A stretch of 64,000 bases of DNA from Actinoalloteichus caeruleus DSM 43889 (GTDB taxonomy: Bacteria > Actinomycetota > Actinomycetes > Mycobacteriales > Pseudonocardiaceae): the NCBI RefSeq assembly GCF_000429185.2, contig NZ_AUBJ02000001.1, forward strand, positions 5,022,001 to 5,086,000, written 5' to 3'. The position numbers and the translations under genes were made by a program. Under the pieces are notes generated by a model that was not told the origin of the DNA, did not search any database, and saw only the letters and a list, made by a program, of their open reading frames with translations. Position 1 is the stretch's first letter. Each line of letters opens with the position of its first letter. Below, piece after piece: positions 7,776 through 16,490 of this stretch.

Positions 7776-9105
7776 ATGGTGGCCGTCGCACTGCTCTCCA
7801 GGGTGGCGCTCCGGACGTACCCGGTGGGAGTGCTGCTGCTGGCGGTACAGGCCACGGATTCCCACGCACATGCTGGGTGGGTGAGCGGCGCGGCGGCGAT
7901 CGGCGACGCGACGGCCGTGCCGTGGCAGGGTCGGCGGGTGGACCTGTTCGGCCCTCGGCGGTCGACGGTGGTCCTCGCCCCGACCAACCCGGGCTGCTTC
8001 GTCACACTGGTGGTCGCGCTGGGCGGGCCGGCCGCCGGGCCGGCCCGGTGCTGGTGGCGTTCGCGTCCGGGGCCACCCTGCTCCGGGTGGCCCCGGAGCA
8101 GCGGGCCCCCTGGTCCGAGGTGGTGCCCGCACCGGAAACCCGGCGGGCCGCGCTGGCGGTGGACGCCGCGACCCTTGACCTCGCCCTGGTGGGCGGTCCG
8201 CTGTCGGCGGCCGCGATCGCGGCGGCGGCGGGGTCGGCCACGACGGTGCCGGGCGGGGCGGTGTTGGTCCTCCGCGCGGCGTCGTGGTTCCTCGCACTGC
8301 TGGCCACCCGGGACGCTGAGGGCGGCGGCGGGCCGACCGCGCCCGCCGGTACCCGGCCCCGGGTGGTGACGTACCCGGTGCTGGCGCGAGGAGGCGTCGC
8401 CGGCCCAGGGGCGTGCTCGCCGCCCTCGCCGCGTCCCCGTGCCCCCTGGTACTGGCCGTCGCCGTGGTGGACGGCGGTGTGCTGGGCGCCCTGCGCGTCG
8501 CGTTCGCGGTGTTCGGGCGCCGACACACCATGTCCGGGGTGCTCGGCCTCGCGGTGGCGTCGTTCGGGGTGGGCGGCGTGCGCGGTGGGCCGTGGTCCGG
8601 TGGCCGGTGTGCCGGGGCCACGCCGGCGCGAGCGATACCGCTGCTCCTGACCGGGTACACGGCGGCCACCCTGCTCCTCGCCGTCGACGAGGGGCCCGTG
8701 ACACCGGTGGCGCTGGCCGCCACCGCGGGCTGGTGGTCGGGGCCCGTCGTGGTCCACACCCTCGATCTCGTGGCCCGCCACGCCCGCGCCGGGGCCGGCA
8801 CCGAGGCCGTCGCCCGCGGCATCACCGCGACCTTCACCGGCGCCGCCGCCGGCAACGCGCTCGGCGGCCTGGCCGCGTCGTCCGGATACCAGCCCGCCGT
8901 CCTGGCCGCGGCCTCCTCCGGCGGACTCGCCGCGCTGCTGGCGCTCGCGTGTCGCGGTCGGCTGGCCGTGGTGGACGGGGAGATCTCGGCGGCGGGGAGC
9001 ACCACACCGCCGTCGTCCGCCGGCCGGGGAAGGGCCGGCGACCCACCCGGTCGGCACCGTGGCCGGCCGGGGCGAACGAGGAGGACCAGGAGCAATGCAC
9101 ACTGA
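7776..9105 (+). pseudogene. MFS transporter gene split by two single-base frameshifts
   Basis: Three consecutive segments in three frames together make one MFS-type membrane protein. Segment 1 (7776 to about 8040) starts MVAVALLSRVALRTYPVG and holds a motif-A-like GRRVDLFGPRR. Segment 2 (about 8040-8400) contains LVAFASGATLLRVAPEQ and LVLRAASWFLALLATRD. Segment 3 (about 8410-9105) carries the remaining hydrophobic helices. Each jump equals loss of one base, in GGGCCGGCCCGG near 8035 and CCCAGGGG near 8405; restoring two bases gives 443 codons, normal for the family. The stop overlaps the next gene's ATG by 11 bases. Would export the product of the upstream locus if intact. Indel error or real decay cannot be told from one sequence. 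Confidence 0.72.
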
Positions 9106-10066
9106 CGAACCAGCGGCGCCCGCTCCGCGCCGCGACAGGAGGGACCGCACCCTGCGGTCCGACCTCAGAGCCATGCTGCCGGACCTGGCGATCGCCCTGC
9201 TGGTGACGGCGTCGGTCTACGGGATCCTGCACTGGCGGATCGACAACGGCACGTCGGACACGGCCCTGGTGATGCCCTTCATGGCCGACGCCGCCGCGAA
9301 CTGGCCCTACTGGCTCAGCCAGGCTTTCGGCTGGTCGGCCCTGTTGTGGTCCTGGGTCACGGTGCTGTTCGGCCTGCTCGTCGGCGGGAGCCGGCCGGCG
9401 TGGATCAGGCTGCGTCCCGCCACCATCGAACGGCTGCACCGGACGACCAGCCTGACGGTCATCGCCCTGATATTCGCCCACGCCCTGGTGCTCAGCTGGG
9501 ACAGCGGGAACGACCTGCTCGGCGCGTTCGTGCCCGGGCTCTACTCGCACGCGCCAGGGCGGTTCGCGGTGGCGATCGGTGTGATCGCCTTCTGGCTGGC
9601 CCTGCCGATGGGGCTGACCTACTACGTGCGGAACCGGATGGGCCCTCGCCTGTGGCGGATGACGCACCGGTTCATCATCGTCGTCTACGTGCTCGGGATC
9701 TGGCACACGTTCCTGTGGGGCACCAACGTGTGGTTCACGGGTGGCCTGCGCACCGTTCTCTGGGTGATGCAGATCCCGGTGGCCCTGCTGTTCCTGTGGC
9801 GGCTCCTGTACCCGGCGCGGCGTGGTGAACGGGTGCCGTGGCGTCCCTCGGAGTGGTCCGCTGGCCTCAGCGCGCGCGACGTCGGTTCCCTGGTGCTGCG
9901 GCTCGGTGCGGCGGCGGTCGTGGTGGCGCTGCTCGTCGTCATCGCCACCGGCAACACCGGGGGCGCCGACCGCGAGGACTACCCGAAGACCAGCACGAGT
10001 GACGGTGGGGGGCACGACCACCACGGGGACCACGAGGGGCACGACCACTCGGGGCACGGCCACTGA
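9095..10066 (+). CDS. Ferric-reductase-like transmembrane protein with histidine-rich tail
   Basis: 323 residues with about seven hydrophobic segments. Histidines in helices (RLHRTTSLTVIALIFAHALV and RMTHRFIIVVYVLGIWHTFL) fit the bis-haem ligands of the ferric-reductase-like transmembrane domain. There is no cytosolic FAD/NADPH module, so it needs a partner reductase or acts as a haem shuttle. The tail DGGGHDHHGDHEGHDHSGHGH-type stretch (from about residue 302) would bind metal. ATG 9095 follows AGGAGC and overlaps the exporter stop, so the two genes are coupled. In context it could feed or drain electrons for the SagB flavoenzyme or handle a metal the peptide binds (inference). Confidence 0.82.
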   Translation: MHTDEPAAPAPRRDRRDRTLRSDLRAMLPDLAIALLVTASVYGILHWRIDNGTSDTALVMPFMADAAANWPYWLSQAFGWSALLWSWVTVLFGLLVGGSRPAWIRLRPATIERLHRTTSLTVIALIFAHALVLSWDSGNDLLGAFVPGLYSHAPGRFAVAIGVIAFWLALPMGLTYYVRNRMGPRLWRMTHRFIIVVYVLGIWHTFLWGTNVWFTGGLRTVLWVMQIPVALLFLWRLLYPARRGERVPWRPSEWSAGLSARDVGSLVLRLGAAAVVVALLVVIATGNTGGADREDYPKTSTSDGGGHDHHGDHEGHDHSGHGH

Positions 10067-10098
10067 CGGTGGCACGGCAGCGGAGTGGGAGGCCGAGC

Positions 10099-10116
10099 GC
10101 CGGCGCGGGCGCCGGC
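10099..10116 (+). terminator. Short hairpin after the ferric-reductase-like gene
   Basis: Arms GCCGGCG and CGCCGGC around a four-base loop, 32 bp past the stop. It would close the 6.2-10.1 kb locus. Confidence 0.4.
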
Positions 10117-10246
10117 CTCCGATCATCGTCGGCGAGGGCCAGCGGACCCCGGGACGAGGCGAGCCGGGGGGCGCCGACCGATGGCCGTGGCGGAGCTGGG
10201 CTGGTGAGGCCCTTGCGCACGTGGGACGCGGCTGGGGCGCTCGCGC

Positions 10247-10579
10247 CTATGCGGGGGGTGCGCTGTCCGGACCGAGGTCGGGGTGCGGCCGGCGGGGGTG
10301 ACGTGGTGGTTCCGGGGTGGGCGGGACCGCGTCGGGTTCCGGCCAGGTCGGCTGCTCGTCGGGTTCCGGCACGGGCGGCACGTCGTCACGGGCGGGTTCC
10401 CGTGGGCTGTCGTCCGGCTCGGGCGTGCCCGGGAAGTCCGGTGATGGCTCCTCCCGATCCCGCCGAGCCGGGTCGTCGGGGGCTCGGGAGGTGGAGTGAC
10501 GGGTCCCGTCGGCGGGACGCGGCGAGGACGGGGAGCCACGCGCACCCGCACCCCGGCGCCGTCGGCGGTCGCGCGTCAT
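10247..10579 (-). CDS. Proline/acidic-rich small protein of unknown function
   Basis: 110 residues after a very strong ribosome binding site (GAGGAGGAGG, four bases before ATG 10579), the main reason to accept it. A basic N-terminus (MTRDRRRRRG) is followed by a low-complexity run of P-E-P-D units (FPGTPEPDDSPREP, PPVPEPDEQPTWPEPD, VPPTPEPPRHP). No domain is recognised and it is probably disordered. It is the last of three same-strand genes (12139 to 10247), all unassigned. Confidence 0.6.
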   Translation of the reverse strand: MTRDRRRRRGAGARGSPSSPRPADGTRHSTSRAPDDPARRDREEPSPDFPGTPEPDDSPREPARDDVPPVPEPDEQPTWPEPDAVPPTPEPPRHPRRPHPDLGPDSAPPA

Positions 10580-10690
10580 CGGGCCTCCTCCTCGAACGTG
10601 GACCCACCGGGGCGGCTCGGCACTAGGAGTGCGGCCGCGACCGGGCGGACCCGCCGCCCCGGCGCTGTCGAGCCACCACCGGCGGCAACG

Positions 10691-10876
10691 TCAGTCCGGC
10701 GGTTCCTGGTCGGAGCTGTCCACCGAGTCCGCCGTGTCGAGCTCCGGGTCCACCGCCGCCAGGTCCTCCGCGTCGATGTCCAACTCCGGTAGCCGGACGT
10801 CCAGCTCCGGCGGGGTGGGCGTGTCCGGAGCCAGGGGCGGCTGCGGGTTCAGCCCGTCTCGGTCGTGTCGTTCCAT
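10691..10876 (-). CDS. Small acidic protein of unknown function
   Basis: 61 residues from ATG 10876 (MERHDRDGLNPQPP), strongly acidic toward the end (LPELDIDAEDLAAVDPELD). The Asp/Glu/Leu pattern resembles RiPP leader peptides, but no Cys/Thr/Ser-rich core follows, so this is only a resemblance. AGGAG lies very close to the ATG; an in-frame start at 10924 is possible. Same strand as the Pro-rich protein and the 329-residue hypothetical protein. Confidence 0.45.
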   Translation of the reverse strand: MERHDRDGLNPQPPLAPDTPTPPELDVRLPELDIDAEDLAAVDPELDTADSVDSSDQEPPD

Positions 10877-11025
10877 GCTCCTGGGGTACCCCGACGTCGT
10901 CGCCGGGACGCGTCCGGAGCACATCCGCCTGAGGATTTCGGGGCCGGATCCGTTCGCGGGAGCGGCGGGAGGGAAGTCGGACGCTGGGAGCGGGCGGATC
11001 GGTGAGGGTCGGGGTCGGCACGGGT

Positions 11026-11121
11026 GTCGCCTCTCGGCGGAGATCCGAACGCGGCTCCGGCCGAACCGGTGTTCCGCGACGGTAGGAGTGTTGAGCCCGG
11101 GGGACCAGCCCCGTGCCGACC
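11026..11121. repeat. Imperfect dispersed repeat, copy 1 (partner at 13203-13298)
   Basis: Shares with 13203-13298 an identical 19-base block (CCGAACGCGGCTCCGGCCG), an 11-base block (TTCCGCGACGG) and a 20-base block ending GCCCGGGGGAC, all in the same order and orientation. Within it CGCGG...CCGCG and CCGG...CCGG can pair as a nested hairpin in both copies. It lies just 3' of the hypothetical gene ending at 11150. Confidence 0.7.
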
Positions 11122-11149
11122 GCTCGGATCAACGCCGACCTCCCTCGGT

Positions 11150-12139
11150 CTATTCCTCGGCGTGCTCCTCGACGCTCCCGGGTACCGGGTCCAGCTCGGC
11201 CGCCGGCGGCACGGGGAGCCGGAACCGGCGCGACCGCACGTGCGCCACCAGGTCCGGTTCGGGGGGGACGTCGTGTTCGCGCAGGTAGTAGGGGACGGCA
11301 CCGGACCAGACCCAGACGCCGTCGGAGTGCAGGGTGTGCGGCACGGTGGCCGGCAGGGCGGGGTCCAGTTCGTCGGGGCCGGTGGCCACGGCCGACACGG
11401 TCGGCGCGTTCTCCAGGTAGGAGAGCAGGGGAGAGCGTTCGGCGGGGGGGACCTGTTCGCGGGTGGCACGGGGGCGCCCGTCGGGGTCGGAACCGTCGAA
11501 CACCCGTGCCTGGCGCAACTCGGCGCGGGTCGCCGCTGGGGTTGTGCCGGGGGCCGTGGGCGGGCCGGCCGTCGCGCGGCGGTCCCTGCCCGGCCGGGCC
11601 CGGCCGCGTCGCGGCACCCCGTCCGGCCGGTCGGGGGTCGGCGGGGCCGCCACCTCGGTGGGTGGGCGTTGGTTGGCGGGGGAGGTCCCGGTCGGCTGGA
11701 CCCGCGCCAGGTGGTCCCGCCACCAGCTGGGCAGCCGTTCGTCGTCCCGGGGGTGTCGGCGCAGCTCCTCCAGCCAGACCGAGGGGGGAGGTCGGATGGC
11801 CCAGCGGGGTTCCCTGTCGAACTCCCACCGCTGTTCGAAGGAACCCGCCTTCTGGTCGAGGACGAGGACTCCGCTGACCCACGTCCCGGTCCCCGGCTGG
11901 TACATGGTCGTCCTGACCCGGTCGAGCAGCGGCGGCAGGCCCTCCGGCGGTGGGACGCGGTGGCTGGTGCCGTCCGGCATCACCACCCACACCTCCCACT
12001 CGGCGTGCTGCCCGGCCGCCCGGCAGAGCACCTGCACGGACGACCAGCCGGGGGCAAGGCCACGACGCAGCTCGGCGGCGGCGAGGTTCAGCAGTCGCTG
12101 CGGCTCCCGCTCCCCACCTGACCGTGCGGGGTGTCTCAT
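11150..12139 (-). CDS. Conserved-looking hypothetical protein, possibly immunity-type
   Basis: 329 residues from ATG 12139 (MRHPARSGGE). The N-terminal half (LLNLAAAELRRGLAPGWSS, then MYQPGTGTWVSGVLVLDQ and LEELRRHPRDDERLPSWW) looks like the small immunity-like domains found beside polymorphic toxins. A Pro/Arg-rich linker separates it from a compact C-terminal module with HTLHSDGVWVWSGAVPYYL and VPPEPDLVAHVRSRRFRLP. No toxin gene is adjacent. The family assignment rests on recall of similar actinomycete proteins and is weak; that the gene is real is well supported by composition. Confidence 0.65.
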   Translation of the reverse strand: MRHPARSGGEREPQRLLNLAAAELRRGLAPGWSSVQVLCRAAGQHAEWEVWVVMPDGTSHRVPPPEGLPPLLDRVRTTMYQPGTGTWVSGVLVLDQKAGSFEQRWEFDREPRWAIRPPPSVWLEELRRHPRDDERLPSWWRDHLARVQPTGTSPANQRPPTEVAAPPTPDRPDGVPRRGRARPGRDRRATAGPPTAPGTTPAATRAELRQARVFDGSDPDGRPRATREQVPPAERSPLLSYLENAPTVSAVATGPDELDPALPATVPHTLHSDGVWVWSGAVPYYLREHDVPPEPDLVAHVRSRRFRLPVPPAAELDPVPGSVEEHAEE

Positions 12140-13202
12140 CGCGGTTCGTCCTCTCGCTGCGGTGGCACCGCCGGCGGATCCGTCGCGGCGGGACATGGAG
12201 CGGCCATCCGGTGTCGTGCGCCTCGACTGCTCACCGTGACCGCCCGGCGGGCAGCCGCTGCCGTTCGGGTGGGCCTCCCGAGGGACCCGTGCGCACCGTT
12301 CCCGTTCCGAGCCGCCGCCATCCGGGCGGACCACGGCGGGACCGGCGACCACGCGGACGGCCGCCGCGCCGAGGGGGCGTCCGGGGGAGAGCGGCGCCGG
12401 TGGCCGGTGGCGCGCCAGGTGGGCCACTCGGCGGTGTCGGGCGGCCGTGGTCGGGCTGGGAGGGGCCTCGGCCGGGCCGAGCCGGGCACCCGGGCGCGGG
12501 CCTGGTTCGAACCCGCGGTCCAGCCCACGCCCCTCGTGCTCCTCCGGACGCCAGGGACCCCGCCCGGGCTCGCGTGCCGCCCCTCCTCAGCCGTGGCCCT
12601 CACCGCTGGCCTGACCCGCGGCGCCCCGTGGCGGCCTGGCCGTGCTGACCTGCGCGGAGACCGTGGCGGAGTGCCCGGCTGGCCTGATGCCTCAATCGAC
12701 GTCGGGCACCGGCTGAGGGTTGGGACGGGACACCGCGTGGGGGAACGGAAGAAGCTCGGGACCGGGATGTCCGGCGCGGTGGCGGCGTCCGGGTGGTCTC
12801 CTCCCACGGGCTACTCGGAACGCCGCGCCGCGCGAGTGGTCGAGCACTTCGCCGGTCACGCTGCGGAGGGCGTCGAGGAGCTGGTCGACGGCGCTCCTGG
12901 GCGGGCGAGTGCGGTGATGCCTCCGTGCGGTCCGACACCACGACCTCCCGTGCTCGGTGCGCCTCCCGCCATGGTCGCGCAGCTCGGTCACCGTGGGTAC
13001 GGATCCGAGGTCGGTTGGTCCGGATGGCCGACGGCACCTGGTGTCGTACTGCGCCGGGCGCAGCACGGCCCGCCGGTGGGGAGGACGTTCCTCGGAGGAG
13101 GTCGCGCACCGTCCACGACACCGACCGTGGTGGGGGCGCCACTCGGACGGCGGGTGCCCTCCGGCGGAGGAGCTGGGGAGCCCAAGTAGGGCCGGCGCGG
13201 CG
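12140..13202. other. Long stretch without a convincing gene
   Basis: Over 1 kb. Long frames exist on both strands but all read as Arg/Pro/Gly-rich shadow translations without domains or ribosome binding sites. A short helix-like run on the minus strand near 12830-12900 (AVDQLLDALRSVTGEVLDHS) may be a gene fossil. I see no RNA gene or mobile element. Confidence 0.5.
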
Positions 13203-13298
13203 GTCGCCTCACGGCGATGACCCGAACGCGGCTCCGGCCGGACCGGTATTCCGCGACGGCCGAGTGTTGAGCCCGGGGGACACGACCGCGCCGGCACC
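13203..13298. repeat. Imperfect dispersed repeat, copy 2 (partner at 11026-11121)
   Basis: Second copy, same orientation, about 2.2 kb from the first and again just 3' of a minus-strand gene (the J-domain gene ending at 13397). Most differences fall outside the potential stem bases. This fits a REP-like or structured 3' element rather than duplicated coding sequence. Confidence 0.7.
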
Positions 13299-13396
13299 TC
13301 CTGACTACCCCACCGGGGCCGCGGTCATGCCTCGGGTGGGACGCCGATCCCGTCCGCTGGCGGCCGCTCGGGTCGTCCGGCACCGGAAGGCCCGGG

Positions 13397-14521
13397 TCAG
13401 GAGCGGGCCGAGGCGGACACCACCTGGTTCAGGACCGCTTTGAACAGGTCGGCGTCCACGGCCGTGGGGTCCTCGGCCAACCATGCGCCGACCTCGTCGA
13501 CGAACCGCTCCGGGGTCATCGGGGCGGAGATCGAACCGTCGTCCTCCTCGGTGGTGATCTCGCCGGCCCGGCTCGGGTAGAGGAGCAGCGCCCCCCGGAC
13601 CTCGACTCCGGGCAGCAGCCGGCGGTAGGCGGCGACCACGTCGGGGAGGCGAACGCTCCCACCCCGGAACGGGTGCCCGTTGCGCCAGAGCTCCCCGTCC
13701 TCGTCGACGGCGTAGTGGCCGGGCAGCCAGGCCCGCGACTCGACGAGGACCAGCCTGCGGCCGCAGAGCACCGCGTGGTCGACATCGGAGAACACGGAGT
13801 CGGGCATGGCCAACCCGTGGAAGATCCGCACCCCGGGGATCCGGGTCAGGTACGTCGTCAGCAGGTCGGCGGTGAGCTGTTCGGCGACCTCGTCCCGCTC
13901 CGCTCCCGGCCGGCCGAAGACGCGGGTGTCACCGAACTCCTCGGCGAAGGCGCGGTCCGTCCGGCTCGCGGCCAGCTGGCGGCGCACGATCCGGATCACC
14001 CAGCCCGCGGCGGCCGCGACCAGCAGCAGCCACATCATCAGCGAGACGGGCGAGCCGACCATCACCGGCGCGAGCGCGAGCAGCGCCGCCCACAGCCCGG
14101 TGGCCGCGAGAGGTGGGGCGTGCCCGCAGCCGGCGGGAGGGACGTGCCGGACGTGGTCGGTCTCCCGGACGGTCGTCCACCAGTCGAGGTCGTCGGGATC
14201 CACCTTGGGCGTGGGCGGGACGAAATCGGGGTCGGTGCCGAAGGGACGGCGGTGGCCGCGTCGCCGTGAGTGCCAGCGGGAGGGCGAGCGGGAGTCCCCT
14301 GGAGCGGCCGGCGGCGCGGCGGCCCTGGCGCGGTCGCGGTCGTACTGGCGGCGCAGGAGCGGGTCGGTCAGCGTCTCGTAGGCGTCCTGGAGCAGCCGGA
14401 ACGCGCCCGCCGTGCCACCCGCGTCCGGGTGCATCGTCTTGGCGAGCTGGCGGTAGGCCGACTTGACCTCGGCGGTGGTCGCGTCACGGGACAGACCGAG
14501 CAGTTCGTAGTGGTCGACCAC
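13397..14521 (-). CDS. J-domain membrane protein with NERD-like nuclease-related domain
   Basis: 374 residues. Residues 2-65 form a DnaJ J domain with the HPD signature (KTMHPDAGG), so it should stimulate an Hsp70. A linker leads to two hydrophobic segments near 140-185 (LWAALLALAPVMVG, LMMWLLLVAAAAGWVI). The C-terminal part (VFSDVDHAVLCGRRLVLVES, then LWRNGHPFRGG) resembles the NERD nuclease-related fold; the D-H-x-V...V-E-S residues match its conserved acidic core. GTG 14521 is the start. Joining a J domain, membrane anchor and NERD module is uncommon. Function unknown; no operon partner. Confidence 0.78.
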   Translation of the reverse strand: MVDHYELLGLSRDATTAEVKSAYRQLAKTMHPDAGGTAGAFRLLQDAYETLTDPLLRRQYDRDRARAAAPPAAPGDSRSPSRWHSRRRGHRRPFGTDPDFVPPTPKVDPDDLDWWTTVRETDHVRHVPPAGCGHAPPLAATGLWAALLALAPVMVGSPVSLMMWLLLVAAAAGWVIRIVRRQLAASRTDRAFAEEFGDTRVFGRPGAERDEVAEQLTADLLTTYLTRIPGVRIFHGLAMPDSVFSDVDHAVLCGRRLVLVESRAWLPGHYAVDEDGELWRNGHPFRGGSVRLPDVVAAYRRLLPGVEVRGALLLYPSRAGEITTEEDDGSISAPMTPERFVDEVGAWLAEDPTAVDADLFKAVLNQVVSASARS

Positions 14522-15479
14522 GGTGCGGAACTCCGATCGCCGTCAGTGCGTGCGCGGACACGGTAGGAGAGGCGTCCCGGGCGGGGCGAGCCGCCGGGTG
14601 CGCCTCGCGGGGGCGTCCGTTGATCATGGTGCCGGGGCGGTCAGGCACGTCTCTCGCGGGGGAGGTCCACGGTGGGTGACGGCACCCGGGTGCCCGGCGT
14701 CGGCTTCGCGGGTGTGGCATCGCCGCCCGGTCCGGTGCGCACACCGCGTCCGGCCCCGCACCGGGGGAGCGGCCTGGTCCGGTGCTCGGGGGCGGCGGGG
14801 TGGGCTCGTGGCTCCGCGTGCTCCGGGTCGGTGCTCCGCGCTCTCGGCGGCCTCGCGCCCCGAGCGGCCCCGTCCGTGTTCCATCGCGCCCGACCGAGCG
14901 CGCCAACAGGAGGCCGCGGCGGCGGGCGGCGGGCGGTGGGGCCGGCAGGCTGTTCGCGGCCGGGGAGCGTTCGTCCTCCGCGCACACGCCGTTCTCCCCA
15001 GGTGCGCTGGCGGAGCCGGGCGTTCCACCGGCCGGGGCGCCGGGCCGGGCCCGTCGGGCGAGGAGGTGGCGCCGATCGCGTCCGTTCGCCCGGTCGTCTC
15101 GGGCCGGGGTGGCACGGTTCGACGGCGGTGTCGGTGGCCCTCGGCGCGGACCGGTGGCGGGCGGGTGGCTCCGTTGCCGAGGACGGGATGTCGCCGTCAC
15201 CGGACCGACGGGGCCCGGTGCTCGCTGGCGGACGGCGTCCGTCGACCGCTACGCCGGGTTCGTCCGTCCGAGGTGCCGCCGGTCTCCGCACGGGTTCGAG
15301 GCCGGATCCGGCATCCCCACCTGGCTCGCCGTGCGGCCGGCGGTTCCGGCACCGGGTCGGGGTGCGGTCCCCGACCCGGTGCGGACGGCGCTGGCCGGTG
15401 CCGTGCCCGGACGGGGCGTCAGCCCCGGCGGCCGGTCAGCGCCTCCTCCGCCCTCGCCCCTCGCCGTCGCGGCCCGCGA
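14522..15479. other. Long stretch without a convincing gene
   Basis: About 960 bp of very GC-rich DNA with overlapping open frames in several phases, none with a recognisable domain or good start signal. The promoter of the J-domain gene must lie at its left end. Confidence 0.5.
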
Positions 15480-16319
15480 TCAGGGCTTGCGGCCGACGCC
15501 GCCGAGCAGCAGGTGGTCCCCGCGTGCTGGCGGGGTGTCCTGCGGGCCGTCCGGCCACCAGTCGAACAGGTAGCCGAGACCGGGCTCCACCAGCTCCACG
15601 CCGTCGAAGAAGCCGGCGATCCGCTCACGGCTCCGGAAGATGCAGCTGCCCATGAGGTGGAGGAACTTGACCTGGGCCTCCTGCGCCAGCGCGTGGTGCT
15701 CGTCGTCGGGAGCGGGCATGTGCAGGTGGCTGATGGCCAGGTATGAGCCGCTGGCCAACGCGTCGACATAGGCCGACATCACCTCGCCAGGGCGGTCCTC
15801 GTCCGGCACGTGGTGCAGGGTGTTGGAGTGGATCAGCGCGATCGGCCGCGACAGGTCGAGGTGTGCGCTGATGACGGGGTCCGCGAGCAGCGTCGCCGGG
15901 TGCCGCAGATCGCCGGCGACGAACCTGGTGCGGTCGTTCTCCTCCAACAGGGCCCGTCCGTGCGCGGCGACCACCGGGTCGTTGTCGACGTAGACGACCC
16001 TGGCCTCGGGGTTCACCCGCTGCGCGGCCTGGTGCGTGTTCTCCGCCGTGGGAAGCCCGGAACCCAGGTCGAGGAACTGGGTGATCCCGGCCTCGCCCGC
16101 GAGGAACCGGACCACCCGGATCAGCCACGCCCGGCAGAGCCGGCCGGTGTCGGCGGCCTCGGGGGCGATCTGGAGGATCTGGCGGTAGACCTCGCGGTCC
16201 ACCTCGAAGTTGTCCTTCCCACCCACGAACGCGTCGTAGACCCGCGCGATGCTGGGCCGGGTGGTGTCGATCTCGCTCGGCAGGAATCCGCCGGTCTGTG
16301 CTTCGTCCGCGCCTGACAT
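15480..16319 (-). CDS. SAM-dependent methyltransferase (DUF574/PF04672-like)
   Basis: 279 residues from ATG 16319 (MSGADEAQTGG). Typical family features: IDTTRPSIARVYDAFVGGKDNFEVDR at the N-terminus (residues ~12-35), the SAM-binding FLDLGSGLPTAENTHQAA, VVYVDNDPVVAAHGRALL and SNTLHHVPDEDRPGEVM. These enzymes are abundant in actinomycetes and their substrates are mostly unknown. Monocistronic; an in-frame GTG at 16334 would add five residues. Confidence 0.88.
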   Translation of the reverse strand: MSGADEAQTGGFLPSEIDTTRPSIARVYDAFVGGKDNFEVDREVYRQILQIAPEAADTGRLCRAWLIRVVRFLAGEAGITQFLDLGSGLPTAENTHQAAQRVNPEARVVYVDNDPVVAAHGRALLEENDRTRFVAGDLRHPATLLADPVISAHLDLSRPIALIHSNTLHHVPDEDRPGEVMSAYVDALASGSYLAISHLHMPAPDDEHHALAQEAQVKFLHLMGSCIFRSRERIAGFFDGVELVEPGLGYLFDWWPDGPQDTPPARGDHLLLGGVGRKP

Positions 16320-16490
16320 GTGCAGCAGCCCCACTCACGTAACGCCGGAAATGGATCACCCCAAAGAGTAGGCAAAGGGGTCCGAAGGGTGAACAGTGGC
16401 TCCGCTGCCGGCTCGCTCGACTACCAACAGTAGTAGTACCGGTGATCTGTCCTTGCTCGTCACCGCCGATCGAGCCTGGATCTTGCGCTG

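Noticed and set aside
10691-10876. Acidic 61-mer as a RiPP precursor
   Set aside because: A leader-like acidic segment is present but there is no modifiable core at the C-terminus and no adjacent maturation enzyme.
10623-11999. 458-codon minus-strand frame across the repeat region
   Set aside because: Out of phase with the 329-residue gene that has coherent sequence; composition is Arg/Pro/Gly-rich without domains.
12131-13189. 352-codon plus-strand frame in the gene-free stretch
   Set aside because: No ribosome site, no domain, overlapping equally long frames on the other strand. A weak helix-like run on the minus strand was not enough for a gene call.
14523-15746. 407-codon plus-strand frame
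   Set aside because: Runs into the antisense of the methyltransferase gene and lacks any recognisable feature.
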